Assembly (NCBI GenBank): GCA_946811695.1
Contig: OX328131.1
Coordinates: 10,081,953 to 10,145,952, forward strand
Direction: 5' to 3'
Origin: Gonocerus acuteangulatus
Lineage: Eukaryota; Arthropoda; Insecta; Hemiptera; Coreidae
DNA length: 64,000 bases
Part shown: piece by piece, positions 1 through 10,136 of the stretch
Numbering within the stretch: position 1 is the stretch's first letter
Layout of the letters: each line of letters begins with the position of its first letter
Notes under the pieces: model-generated
Databases searched by the model: none
What the model was told of the DNA's origin: nothing
Seen by the model: only the letters and a program-made list of their open reading frames with translations
Translations under genes and position numbers: made by a program

Positions 1-862
1 GTACCTATTACACTACATAATAAATACAAAAAACCTCATATTATCGTATTTTGATCTAACGCAGAAACAGGATACAGTCACTCTAGTGGTAGAAAGCGCT
101 CCTTGCGGCGGCTTTGTGAACCTACTTCTGGCGGGCTTTTCTATTGAAATATATTACAAATTAAACCCCCGCTTTCCGATTGACCGATTCAGCTCATTTT
201 TACAACACATCTTTCTCATGAGTTACCCACGACGTATACCGCGTTTCGTTACAATACAGCAGAAATTACGACCGGTATATTAGGAATTTGGGTCCGGAGT
301 AAACCCCCCCTTCTAATGAACCGATTTAGTTTATTTTTACAACACATATTTACCTGTAGATTACCACTACGAATACCGACTTTCGTCGAAATATACCAAA
401 ACTCACGTCTGGTAGTGGCGAATTGGTATTGTGTGTCCGGAGTAAACCCCCCCCCCTCCTAATGAACCGATTTAGTTTATTTTTACAACAAATATTTACC
501 TGTGGATTACCACTACGAATACCGAGTTTCGTCAAAATATACCAAAAATCACGGCTGGTAGTGGCGAATTAATATTGTGGGTCCGGAGTAAACCCCCCCT
601 TCTAATGAACCGATTTAATTCATTTTTATATCTCACTTTTCTCTCTATATTACCACTACGAATACCAAGTTTCGTTGAAATATAACAAATATTACGGCTG
701 ACATAGACTAATTAGTGTTTTGGGTTCGGGGTAAACCCCCCCTTCCGGTGGACCGACTTTGGTGGTTAACGAACTCATTCAATCATTTACTAATTGAATG
801 CTAAAAAGCCACCAAGTTTCGTGACGAACAAACAAAAACTCTGGCCGCTATCGTGTTAACAG

Positions 863-927
<65 letters not shown>

Positions 928-1083
928 TATATATATATATATATATAGATGTATATAAATTTTAACGGGGGTCATTTTCGGTGTCTACTAGGTAGGATCG
1001 ATAAAGATTTGAAGAAATTTTTCAAAAATTCCGTCATGAGTCCAACCTCAATAGCTACTTTCCTTCGGAGGAAAGTGCTAAAA
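1..1083 (+). mobile_element. Rolling-circle-like repeat family (family R), copy 1, cut by window start
   Basis: This copy matches 19.68-20.59 kb nearly end to end and shares blocks with 28.7-29.4 kb. It contains three to four diverged internal direct repeats of about 140-147 bp (each with a GGAGTAAACCCCCC-type block near 290, 435, 580 and 722), an (AT)n tract, then a conserved 3' part. The 3' end is an 8-bp perfect hairpin (ACTTTCCT/AGGAAAGT with a TCGG loop) followed by GCTAAAA. The first ~140 bp of the family are missing because the window starts inside it. I see no coding capacity. A Helentron-type non-autonomous element is the best fit, by inference. Confidence 0.6.
868..947. repeat. (AT)n microsatellite inside family R copy 1
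   Basis: About 80 bp of near-pure AT dinucleotides. It lies at the same internal position as the AT tracts in other copies of this family, so it belongs to the element and not to the host. Confidence 0.9.
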
Positions 1084-1203
1084 GTTTCTATAATTAAGAA
1101 ACAAATTTTAATAGTTCAAAGATATGAAAGATGTGCTGTCCTGAACCATTGCAAATATGTGACATGATTCTTTACCTCCGGGGTGCAGAAATAGACATGT
1201 TAC

Positions 1204-1527
1204 TTACAATTTTATTCTTTCTCTTAAAAAAAAATATATCTCAATATGACAGAATTTGCGAACAATGGCGCTATGTAGTAGGTCTTCGGGATTGAATCGC
1301 TTGGTTGAAATATCGAGCTGAGATAGCACTGCAGACGCTAATCTGGGAAAAGACAATTCAACTTTTGGTAGAAGTGCGATAAGTGGGAGTCTCTGGGGAT
1401 CCAGAGGATAAAACGATTGAAACCTGGAGGTCTCCAGAAAGTCCACAGTAAACCAAACAACCATAGTCGAACTGGAGGAAGAAGAGTGAGGTTACAAGGA
1501 GTGGACGGGTCTTTGTTGGCAGGAGAG
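1204..1527 (-). pseudogene. LINE reverse transcriptase fragment, downstream part
   Basis: On the minus strand this reads TKTRPLLVTSLFFLQFDYGC followed by LVYCGLSGDLQ, which resembles the post-catalytic 'L..S...P.FDYC..VY.GLS..LQ' region of Jockey/CR1-type non-LTR reverse transcriptases. Further on the frame shifts and decays. It is the continuation of the fragment at 2186-2437, separated from it by a hAT insertion. No start, no intact ORF; clearly dead. Confidence 0.65.
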
Positions 1528-2185
1528 TAGGGATGGGCGATAGTCGATAATTACTATCGATATATTGATAGCTCATGATTATCGATAGTTAGCTATCGTT
1601 AATCATGAACTATCGATAGAGTTATTACTTTTTTTTTTAGAATTGAAGTTCTCAGCATCTGGAGGGCTGTGGTATTAAATACTGACACGTCTGGCGAATT
1701 AAATACTGAAAAGGAACCGTCTGGTGAATAAAACGAACTGCATAATGTAGCCAGGAAATACCTTAGTGTTCCAGGCTCGTCTTTAGAATCAGAACGTGTA
1801 TTTTCAGCCGCTGGAAAAATCATTTCTGAGCAACGGACCAGACTGAGCCAAAGAAAAGCGGAAATGTTGTTTTTCATTTCTGGTAATATGTGCCTCGAGG
1901 AGCACAACTAAAACCGTTTGAAATAATTGCACTTTTTTGTGCCTCTTGATATTTTTACCTTTGTAAATGCTTTTTATAAATTTAAATAAATTCGTTCTTC
2001 GTTATAAACCTTTGTTTAATCTTATAAATATACCTAATCCTGCAAGTAATAGATAATTCCATTCAATAACATTAAATTCTTCATTGGACAGGTATGTAAG
2101 GAATAGGGGACGATACTATCGATATTTTTAACCGATAGTATCGGCCTATCGATAGTCCTTAACTATCGATTATCGCCCATTCCTA
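1528..2185 (+). mobile_element. hAT transposon remnant with TIRs and 8-bp target duplication
   Basis: The 658-bp element begins TAGGGATGGGCGATA and ends with the inverted partner TATCGCCCATTCCTA. It is flanked by CAGGAGAG (1520-1527) and CAGGATAT (2186-2193), a 6/8 match expected of an old 8-bp hAT duplication. Subterminal regions are rich in ATCGATAG palindromes. Inside lies a C-terminal hAT transposase fragment. Most of the transposase is gone, so this is an internally deleted copy. It splits a LINE reverse transcriptase pseudogene. Confidence 0.85.
1736..1911 (+). pseudogene. hAT transposase C-terminal dimerisation fragment
   Basis: The plus frame reads ELHNVARKYLSVPGSSLESE then RVFSAAGKIISEQRTRLSQR and ends at TAA. 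This is the conserved hAT dimerisation motif (A.KYL..PA.S..SERVFS.AG...) of the transposase C-terminus. The DDE catalytic core and zinc finger are absent. It lies inside the TIR-bounded element at 1528-2185, which supports the family call. Confidence 0.85.
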
Positions 2186-2437
2186 CAGGATATGGCGCGA
2201 CGGAAAATTTGGGAAATATGTTTTTTCCAGGAAAGGTTTTGATCAAACATGATTCCAAGGTCTTTAACAGATTTATAGGGATGCTCTTGGGATCCAAAGT
2301 CCTGGAAAAGCGAGGTGGAACTTATGAGGGATTGGGAGCCTATAACAATGGCTGTGGATTTATCCGGATTCAGGAAAACATTGACATTATTAACATCTAC
2401 TTGTAGCTTGTCTACAGCATCTCGTACTCAGGATGAT
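2186..2437 (-). pseudogene. LINE reverse transcriptase fragment, upstream part
   Basis: The minus strand reads AVDKLQVDVNNVNVFLNPDK then STAIVIGS, and later VKDLGIMFDQNLSWKKHISQ. This is the region after the YADD box of Jockey/CR1-like non-LTR reverse transcriptases ('LNP.KS', 'LG...D..L.W..H'). A stop lies just upstream of the readable part. The reading resumes at 1527 on the far side of the hAT element, so the two pieces were one LINE copy before that insertion. Confidence 0.75.
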
Positions 2438-2454
2438 ATTTTTTGTTAAGTTGC

Positions 2455-2488
2455 TCCTGAAGAGGCGTATACAGACGCGAAACATGAA
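2455..2488 (+). ncRNA. Decayed hammerhead-ribozyme-like motif
   Basis: CTGAAGA, a 4-bp stem II (GCGT/ACGC) with a 6-nt loop, then GAAAC are in order. The positions after GAAAC that should pair and carry the cleavage base are altered (ATGAAG instead of ATGTC), and no stem I is evident. It is probably a relic of a unit like those at 2554-3070. Confidence 0.35.
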
Positions 2489-2630
2489 GTATATTATGAG
2501 AAGATGAAGTATTTAAATATAAATATCCTGAACCAAAACAATTTTCACTTATTCTTATTTCTTTCTATGGCAGGAGGTCGATAAAGAAGAAAACTATTCG
2601 TTCTGGTCAACTACTTGATTAGAAATCTTT

Positions 2631-2671
2631 GCCCGACATGTTTCGTGCTTTATTCGCACCTCATCAGGGGC
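2631..2671 (-). ncRNA. Hammerhead ribozyme motif, left arm
   Basis: Minus-strand order: stem I strand GCCC, CTGATGA, stem II GTGC/GCAC with a 7-nt loop, GAAAC, ATG, then TC and stem I partner GGGC. All invariant core residues of a type I hammerhead are present. Stem III is only 2 bp, as in Penelope-type hammerheads, which are thought to work best as dimers. A second stem I segment may form between GGAAA and TTTCT just outside. Confidence 0.75.
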
Positions 2672-2952
2672 TTTCCTATACAAACATTATTCTTTTTATA
2701 AATCTTTAAATATCCATTTTTATAATAATATATCCCTTCCCTAAATCAATTTTAGCAAATTGTATTACATTTTTAGTCAGGCATAATACTTATTATGTCT
2801 GACGCGCAAATGAGAACATGCCGAGAGGACTTCCTTAAGAGGTAGGACTGAAGATTTAAAACAATTTGTTAAAATTGATTTAGGGAAGAGATATATTGAT
2901 ATAAATATGGATATTTCAAGATTTATAAAAAGAATAATGTTTGTATAGGAAA

Positions 2953-2993
2953 GCCCCTGATGAGGAGCGAATAAAGCACGAAACATGTCGGGC
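2953..2993 (+). ncRNA. Hammerhead ribozyme motif, right arm
   Basis: Plus-strand copy of the motif at 2631-2671: GCCC, CTGATGA, stem II, GAAAC, ATGTC, GGGC. Core residues are intact. Stem II has one mismatch (GAGC against GCAC), so activity may be weaker than in the left arm. Confidence 0.7.
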
Positions 2994-3080
2994 AAACATT
3001 TCTAATCAAGTAGTTGAAAAGAACGAATAGTGTATTACTTTATGGACCCTCTGCTATAGAAAGAAATAAGAAGAAATGAA

Positions 3081-3520
3081 AAATATATCGTCGATACAAA
3101 TGCAAAGTATCGAATGTGAAAAAACGCCTTTTTCATTTTAAATCTTTACTGATTGCTGTTGGACTGATGGAAGGCAAACTCTCGAATCTAAGTTCACACA
3201 GTGAAAGGAGGATGTTACCACTGTCAAAAGGTAGAATCTGCCTACTATGTGACTGTCCAAAAGCAAAGTAATTAATATAGTTATTTTCATCACTAGTACC
3301 AAAAGTGGTTGTTTTCGGTGCGCGGTCGAGTTTAACGCGCGAGGCGTAGCCGAGTTACTAAAGTACTATTTTACAGAATCAAACCGAGTATTGAAAACAC
3401 ATGTTTTTTGATGAAGTATAATGAAAAAAGTATTTTCACTCTTGAAAGTGGTGATTTTCACATTCGTTAGTTTGCATTTGTATCGACGATATATTGGGTC
3501 ATCATTTAGAAGAATTGATA
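3081..3520. repeat. Inverted-repeat-bounded segment next to the Penelope-type pair
   Basis: About 40 bp around ATATCGTCGATACAAATGC at 3085 recurs inverted at 3465-3497. The outer right part (AATTCTTCTAAATGATGACC in reverse) also occurs at 29493-29513 next to another hammerhead unit, so the segment probably belongs to the same element family. No ORF or RNA recognised. Confidence 0.45.
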
Positions 3521-3759
3521 TGGATCTATAAATGCTTATATTTCCACCAGTTTTTTTTTTAAAGCGTAACAGTAAATTTTGGAAGCTGCAGGGCACAATT
3601 GGCGAATTTACAGACTGCCCTTGACCCAATCTGGTTAATTCGAAAAAGGATAGTTTAACTTCAGGATAATGCCAGAACATCATATATTTCTATGTCGTTT
3701 TGCTTTCAGTTTGTTGAATATGGCTGGGATGATTCCATGCATCCTCGGTACTGTAGTGT

Positions 3760-4323
3760 CTGTCGGTTTGTTCGTTTGTTCCTTATACAAATCTACACCG
3801 ACCGATTTTGGCCAAACTTGGCACATAGGTAGGTCTTGATACGGGAAATCTCATAGGCTAGGTCAAAATAGTCGAATTTCAAAATTTGGTCAAAAGTTTT
3901 GTTCATGGCTACACCGAACCAACCAGATTCTGACGGCCATTTTGAATAATGTCTCAACTTTATTTGATGATGTTCTTGATAATTAGAATAACTCGAACTC
4001 ATTGATGACTTTACATCATTATATAATCATGTAATGCAGTTTATTTCAATTTTATATCAACAGTCACTGTCTAACTAAGGAGCGCTGGCCTTTCTTTGAT
4101 AAGAGCTATCTACTCGCATGCTGTGGTGCTGGCATCTGTCGGCTGTTTTATGAATTGCCGTGGTGCTGGCCTCTGTTGACTGTTTCACGAATTACTAGAC
4201 AGATATAAACAAATTCACACCGTTTGACCGATTTTGACGTAACTGGGTATACAGGTAGATCTTGATACGGGGAGAGTCATAGGCAGAAAGTAGGTGTAGC
4301 ATGGCACACTGGGTAACAGCTAG
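3760..4323 (+). mobile_element. Helitron-like repeat family (family H), copy 1
   Basis: Repeated blocks of the type 'CCGTTTGACCGATTTTGACC ... AAACTTGGCACACAGGTAG ... CTTGAT.CGGGGAGT' end in GGGTAACAGCTAG followed by T. The same ending occurs at 14051, 28237 and (minus) 46247. CTAG followed by a host T is the usual 3' boundary of Helitrons. The 5' boundary is not clear and no Rep/helicase coding sequence is present, so this is a non-autonomous copy at best. Confidence 0.55.
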
Positions 4324-4987
4324 TAATTTCTATAACACAAAAAATGTAAATTCGTATTACACGAATAACATTCTGTCCAATATTTACATTTCGACTGGCA
4401 GATGGCGTTTAAGACTTTAAATAAAACTACTAACAATAATATAAATCTAATTAAATTTGCGACAACTATATCTCGCGATATATGATCTAAATCTCACGGG
4501 GAAGATTAATCATTTAAACGCCACCGGTGTTTACCAGACGGCCATTAATATAGCGCACCTAGGAATACCTTGGATTAAATACAGCAGAACGATTAGAAGG
4601 AAAATTAAATATATTACCCGGGTGTTAATAAGGTGAAAGCAATGCTGGGTCTGGCACAATGTCAAGGCGATAGGAGTCGCTCATATCCAGCTTGAATGCC
4701 AAGGAGAAGTCTCAAGGATAATTATCAAGGAATACTCAACAATTTATAATGGATCTCATGTAATTTAGCATAAGGGTATTTGCCAGTAAATCTATACTCT
4801 AGGATACAGTAGGGAAATTACTAGAAGGCAGACATGAGATAGGACTATAATTCTGCAAAGTAAATTTGCTTTAATTGATCTAGGTATATTCAGATAGTTT
4901 TAGAAGTAAAGAAGCAGAGAACGGAAGTCTACTATAGATGTGGAGTTTTTACAATGGATAACACTTAGATTACGGGGGGGGGGTAAC
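4324..4987. other. Stretch with no recognised feature
   Basis: About 660 bp of mixed-composition sequence. No ORF, RNA gene or repeat copy recognised. The last bases are the left target duplication of the following SINE. Confidence 0.6.
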
Positions 4988-5332
4988 CGGGGCGAGGTTA
5001 GCTCAGTGGTAGAGCACTGGACTAATAAGCTGGAGGCGTGAGTTCAAATCCTGAGCAAGCACTAAAGATTTTTTCTTCTAGTGTCTTCGTTCACGGGTTG
5101 AATTCGGCCTCCCTGACCGTCCCTAGGCCAACCCAACCTTTAATAAATTTAATAATGGGTACCTTGGGTGCTAATAACTCCAGCAGTCGAAGCAGCCAAG
5201 GGGAAAATCAGGGGCCGGAGTATAGTACTGACCACACTATCTCCCTATCATGAATCAGATACCTCTATAGTATCTGCCCCTCAGGGCCCTCGTGGCCTGT
5301 TGCGGGACTGATTTTTTTTTTTTTTTTTTTTT
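4988..5332 (+). mobile_element. SINE1, tRNA-Ile-derived, full-length copy
   Basis: The 5' head is a tRNA-like region with an A box (TTAGCTCAGTGGTAGAGC), a GACTAATAAGC anticodon arm as in tRNA-Ile(AAT), and a B box (GAGTTCAAATCC). A ~260-bp unrelated body and a T24 run follow. TACGGGGGG...GTAAC flanks both sides (4971-4987 and 5333-5345, differing in G-run length), which is a target duplication. Other copies are at 9337, 13262, 29793, 31083 and 58565. The boxes could serve as an internal Pol III promoter. Confidence 0.85.
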
Positions 5333-5345
5333 TACGGGGGGTAAC

Positions 5346-6092
5346 AAATAGGAAAGGATATAAAACGAATAAATATACATCGAAGGACAAGTGGACTTAG
5401 CTAAATCGAAGAAGGGGGGTGGTTATTTGCAAAAGAAGGATGATATTAGCAAGTGGATAAAGAACAGGATATGATGCACTCGGAGTTGAGGAGCAGGTGG
5501 ATTTGAGAAGGGCGTGATTTTGTTGCACAGGGGTGGTGTTGCTGGTACACCTGGATATGAGGAGGGTGTGGTGATGCTGTACCGAGAAATGAGGAAGATC
5601 TGACGTGTCTTGGTTGTGCACGTGGAGACGAAGAATGTGTGGGGAATTTGGTTCACAAAATCGTCCATTTAAAGCAGAGGCATTCCGGTACCAAAATTAT
5701 TAAGATAACCATTACGGTGCAATTTTTGTTGTGCTCTATGAAATTTGGTATAACTTGTTAATATAAAGCGACGTTTAGTTAGAATAAGCAAAATAGCTCC
5801 ATTAAGAATGGGGGTTTACCAAAATAATTATTTGCCCGTACCGGCAGTTATTTTTACTTCCATGAAAAGAAACTCGGTACATATGGTGCAAAAGCATTAA
5901 GAAACATTCAAAATAAAAAGAAAGAAGCAAAATGGGACAATTATATGGTGTTACACTTAATGAAAAAATAACAAATTAATAATTGGGTCAGCTTTTCCGT
6001 ACAAATATTGAGTTGGTGCAAAAATAATGCAGGTTTTGAAAATTCATTTTGTTTTAAGTAAACAATGATAATCTAAAGCATAGTTAATGGAT
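5346..6092. other. Stretch with no recognised feature
   Basis: Short overlapping minus-strand ORFs at 5397-5668 look like chance readings of a T/C-rich strand. Nothing else recognised. Confidence 0.5.
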
Positions 6093-6108
6093 TATGAACA
6101 ATTGATAT

Positions 6109-6517
6109 CTGTGGCCTGGGTTCCGCCGGGTTCGGTCCTGCCGTGACATCGCTGTACTCTCTGGACTGTCACAGTCCCGGGCTCTGGAGATTGTGGACGC
6201 CCTCCCGGGGGAGGGGGCGAGCACAACTCCCTGTAGAGCCTTGCATGATTAAGTTTCCCCTCATGAAGCATTTTTACAAGGAGAGCAGTGCAGCGGTGTC
6301 GCGGTGGTTCTGGGCTCGGACGGTGTCCGTTCCGCGATGTGGGTGGAAGGCTTTTAGATTTTCTTTTTAAATTATTTTTCCCTTCCTGATTTCAATTCTT
6401 CATTTTCCATATAATCAACTTTAAAGAGTATATTTACATTGATTTAAGAAACTCCTTCCTTTGTTGGGTGCCCAAGACCTCCCACGGTTGAATACACCCT
6501 TCCAAACAATACAAATG
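6109..6517. mobile_element. GC-rich retroposon with perfect 16-bp target duplication
   Basis: TATGAACAATTGATAT occurs at 6093-6108 and again at 6518-6533, exactly bounding 409 bp. The first half is strongly GC-rich and unlike its surroundings; the second half is AT-rich. A long target duplication like this is the mark of LINE-mediated insertion. I do not recognise the source RNA, and there is no clear poly(A). The 75-codon ORF inside is not convincing. Confidence 0.7.
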
Positions 6518-6640
6518 TATGAACAATTGATATTTATGTTATTTTTCTTCAAAGATTAATTTAGTTTGTGTTACATTTTCTATGAGAAAGGACCCCTGAA
6601 AATCACCATTCGGCCCAAACGGCGTATAAAATGAATTTTG

Positions 6641-6790
6641 TTTTGGGTGAAGGAAGGAGATTTTGAACTCGAAGGTTCCGGTAGGCCTTCTGTTGTTGAT
6701 CACGACCAACTGAGTGCTTTGGTAGAAGAAAACCCTCTCAAAATTACTCGGGACATCACGAGAGAAGTCTCGGGAATGAATTGGCCCTAA
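6641..6790 (+). pseudogene. mariner transposase N-terminal fragment
   Basis: The plus frame reads FWVKEGDFELEGSGRPSVVD then HDQLSALVEENPLKITRDIT and ends in TAA after about 49 codons. This matches the stretch between the two helix-turn-helix motifs of mariner transposases ('GDF.LED..RSGRPS..D...L..L.E..P..T.REIA'). The second helix-turn-helix and the DDD catalytic domain are missing. No terminal repeats were found around it. Confidence 0.8.
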
Positions 6791-7289
6791 AAAATCTGCA
6801 TTATTTTTATATAGGTATGTTTTGCAAATTTTTGAGCAACGTGGCTTAATCTAATCACTTCGCCGAGGTCTGTGCTTAGTTATGCGTTCCGGCGTGAAGG
6901 AGGTTTTTTAAAATGATAAGAGCAATGAACCGTCTAGTAAGAACTAGATTAAGGTATGCCGATGGTATGAAGTGGTACAGCAAGGTATCGAGAAAGGGGT
7001 TACAGGCTACAGTAGGTATCTGTGCCAAGGTAGGATACTGGCCTAGTTAGGATCTCAAGGATAGGCCGACTAGCGGATCTGGGCAAATAGTTCTTTGCGG
7101 CAGTACTTTGTGGAATTTTCGCCAAGTTTGGTGATTTAGTTGTTTTGTACGGGCTATGTATGGGTAACCATCCTCTTCAAGTAAGGATAATGGGGTGATG
7201 TGTTTAATCTTCTTCCTCACCGATATGCCATTCCGAATGGACCAAAGCCAGAACTTGACATTAAAAAGAAATAGAGCAACAAGGAGATA
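6791..7289. other. Stretch with no recognised feature
   Basis: Between the mariner fragment and the satellite. It ends in sequence grading into diverged satellite units; the 85-codon minus ORF at 7047-7304 overlaps that edge and has no family features. Confidence 0.5.
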
Positions 7290-9325
7290 CTCTCTGATGT
7301 ACAAAAAGATTCGTCCGATGAATGAAAGGTTATTTTGACGTCACTATTACTTTTAGTCATGATTTAAACCTTCCACGCCTCACCCATTAATTCCCAAACC
7401 CAAGGACAGTTCATCATGACGTCACTAACTACTACGGTAAGGTTTGTACTCGTAAATCATCCTCACAACACCCATTAATATCACCTGGTGTACATAGAGA
7501 TTCGTCCGATGAAGGTTGTAAATCCTCCATGCCTCACCCATTCATTCCGAACCCCTAATCTCGAAACTAAATAGAGTAACGAAAAGAAGATTCTAAGCGA
7601 TGTACATAGAGATTCGTCCTGTGGAGGACAGTCCATCATGACGTCACCACTTACTATGTCAGGGTTGTGAATCCCTCGCCTCACCCATTCATCCAGAACG
7701 CCTAAACTCGAAATTAAATAGAGTAACGAAAAGAAGATTCTAAGCGATGTACATAGAGATTCGTCCGGTGAAGGACAGTCCATCATGACGTCACTATACA
7801 TTATGTCAGGGTTGTGAATCCCTCACGCATCACCCATTCATTCAGAACGCCTAAACTCGAAATTAAATAGAGGAACGAAACGAAGATTCTCAGCGATGTA
7901 CATAGAGATTCGTCCTGTGGAGGACAGTCCATCATGACATCACCACTTACTATGTCAGGGTTGTGAATCCCTCACGCATCACCCATTCATTCAGAACGCC
8001 TAAACTCGAAATTAAATAGAGGATCGAAACGAAGATTCTCAGCGATGTACATAGAGATTCGTCCGGTGAAGGACAGTCCATCATGACGTCATTATAAACT
8101 ATGTCAGGGTTGTGAATCCCTCACGCATCACCCATTCATTCAGAACGCCTAAACACGAAATTAAATAGAGGATCGAAACGAAGATTCTCAGCGATGTACA
8201 TAGAGATTCGTCCGGTGAAGGACAGTCCATCATGACGTCATTATATACTATGCCAGGGTTGTAAATCCCTTACGCCTCACCCATTCATTACCGAAACCAG
8301 AACTTGGTATTAACTAGAGCAACACAACATGATGGTCCTCATTGGCTTCTTTAGAGATACGTCATATGAAGGAGAGGTCTTCGTGACGTCACTACTTAAT
8401 AGGTCAAGGTGGTAAATCCTCCACGCTTCACCCATTCATTCCCGAAACCAGAACTCGGTATTAACTAGGGCAACGAAACGAAGATTCTCAGTGATGTACA
8501 TAGAGATTCGACAAATGAAGCTACTGGCCTTCATGACGTCAGTACATACTATGTCAGGGTTGTAAATCCTCCATGCCTCACCCATTCATTACCGAAACCA
8601 GACCTCGATATTAGCTAGTGCAACACAACATGAAGATCCTCAGTGGCTTACATAGAGGTTCGTCAGATGAGGGACAGTCCATCATGACGTCACTACATAC
8701 TATGTCAGGGTTGTAAATCCTCCATGCCTCACCCATTCATTCCCGAAACCAGACCTCGATATTAGCTAGTGCAACACAACATGAAGATCCTCAGCGGTTT
8801 ACATAGAGGTTCGTCAGATGAGGGACAGTCCATCATGACGTCACTACATACTATGTCAGGGTTGTAAATCCTCCATGCCTCACCCATTCATTCCCGAAAC
8901 CAGACCTCGATATTAGCTAGTGCAACACAACATGAAGATCCTCAGTGGTTTACATAGAGGTTCGTCCGATGAGGGACAGGCCATCATGACGTCATTATAT
9001 ACTATGTCAGCGTTGTAAATCCTCCGCGCCTCACACATTCATTCCCGAAACCAGAACTCGATATTAACTAGTGCAACACAACATGAAGATCCTCAGTGGT
9101 TTACATAGAGGTTCGTCCGATGAGGGACAGTCCATCATGACGTCATTATATACTATGTCAGCGTTGTAAATCCTCCGCGCCTCACACATTCATTCCCGAA
9201 ACCAGAACTCGATATTAACTAGTGCAACACAACATGAAGATCCTCAGTGGTTTACATAGAGGTTCGTCCGATGAGGGACAGTCCATCATGACGTCATTAT
9301 ATACTATGTCAGCGTTGTAAATCCT
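7290..9325. repeat. 147-151 bp satellite array, about 13 units
   Basis: The block CATCATGACGTCA recurs at 7637, 7784, 8082, 8231, 8532, 8683, 8834, 8985, 9136 and 9287, with changed forms at 7934 (CATGACATCA) and 8382 (CGTGACGTCA). Spacing is 147-150 bp on the left and 151 bp on the right. Right-hand units are the most alike, which suggests recent expansion from that side. Most units carry TGACGTCA, the palindromic CRE/ATF consensus. Minus-strand ORFs across two units simply repeat with the array. Confidence 0.9.
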
Positions 9326-9336
9326 CCAAACCTCAC

Positions 9337-9433
9337 CAAGCTAGGGGGACATTCAGGCGGCCGGAGCATATGTGCGGTCAATAATCATATACCTCTACTA
9401 TATCTGCCTCTCTGGTCTGGGTCCTCTTGGCTC

Positions 9434-9437
<4 letters not shown>
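9337..9437 (+). mobile_element. SINE1 3' fragment
   Basis: GGCCGGAGCATA, ATACCTCTACTATATCTGCC and the following bases match the 3' half of SINE1. An AT tract follows in place of the usual T-run. The tRNA head is absent. Confidence 0.7.

Positions 9438-9485
<48 letters not shown>
9438..9485. repeat. (AT)n microsatellite
   Basis: About 48 bp of TA dinucleotides immediately after the SINE1 fragment. Confidence 0.9.
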
Positions 9486-9669
9486 TTGTGCGAATGATGC
9501 GTTGATTCCTACGTAATTCACATAAGAAAAATATGTTCTCTTTAAGATGCCTACAGATAATAAACATACCACCTCTTAGGGAGATAGAGAAGCATCATGC
9601 TCCGACCGGTAGATCTCTTCTTTGAATGTTGATGTCATCCAAATATTCCAATTCAAAGTACTAAGAATA

Positions 9670-9745
9670 ATAGTCAAATAAAAGGGTGGCAACCTGTAGA
9701 TAGCCCGAACATTGACACGCCGTTAAACAAAATAAAAACCAAACT
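9670..9745 (+). mobile_element. Diverged SINE2 3' end
   Basis: AGGGTGGCAACCTGTAGATA followed by a CGTTAAA-type end resembles the tail of SINE2 at 15.2 and 61.4 kb. The tRNA-like head is missing. Confidence 0.4.
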
Positions 9746-9771
9746 AAACGATAGTCAATGCTCCGCTCTAC

Positions 9772-10136
9772 GTTTCCAACCTCAACCTCCATAAAGGGGT
9801 CAATATCCCACTGGTTAAAGATTTGATATTATCCAGATTCCAACGTTTCCAACCTCAAACTCCATAAAGGGGTCAATATCCCACTGGTTAAAGATTTGAT
9901 ATTATCCAGATTCCAACGTTTCCAACCTCAACCTCCATAAAGGGGTCAATATCCCACTGGTTAAAGATTTGATATTATCCAGATTCCAACGTTTCCAACC
10001 TCAACCTCCATAAAGGGGTCAATATCCCACTGGTTAAAGATTTGACATTATCCAGATTCCAACGTTTCCAACCTCAACCTTCATAAAGGGGTCAATATCC
10101 CACTGGTTAAAGATTTGATATTATCCAGATTCCAAC
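9772..10136. repeat. 73-bp minisatellite, five copies
   Basis: Units start with GTTTCCAACCTCAACCTCCA at 9772, 9845, 9918, 9991 and 10064, each 73 bp and almost identical, with a partial sixth. The near identity points to recent amplification. Confidence 0.95.

Larger units (their letters stand above)
2554..3070. mobile_element. Inverted pair of Penelope-type terminal units
   Basis: Two arms of about 205 bp (about 2554-2760 and 2865-3070) are inverted copies around a ~100-bp spacer. Each arm carries a hammerhead motif pointing toward its outer end. A third, single copy of the arm is at 29.49-29.74 kb. Penelope-like elements are known to carry hammerhead motifs in their pseudo-LTRs and to form inverted arrangements, so this is most likely the terminal part of such an element. 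No Penelope protein is visible here. Confidence 0.55.

Noticed and set aside
3366..3683. 105-codon minus ORF
   Set aside because: It crosses the inverted-repeat segment and has no recognisable domain.
4990..5062. Functional tRNA-Ile gene
   Set aside because: The acceptor stem does not close, and the same head plus body recurs in several copies with target duplications, so it is a SINE.
7481..7801. 106-codon minus ORF with two similar halves
   Set aside because: It follows the satellite period; neighbouring units are closed by stops and shifts in unit length (147-151 bp is not a fixed multiple of three).
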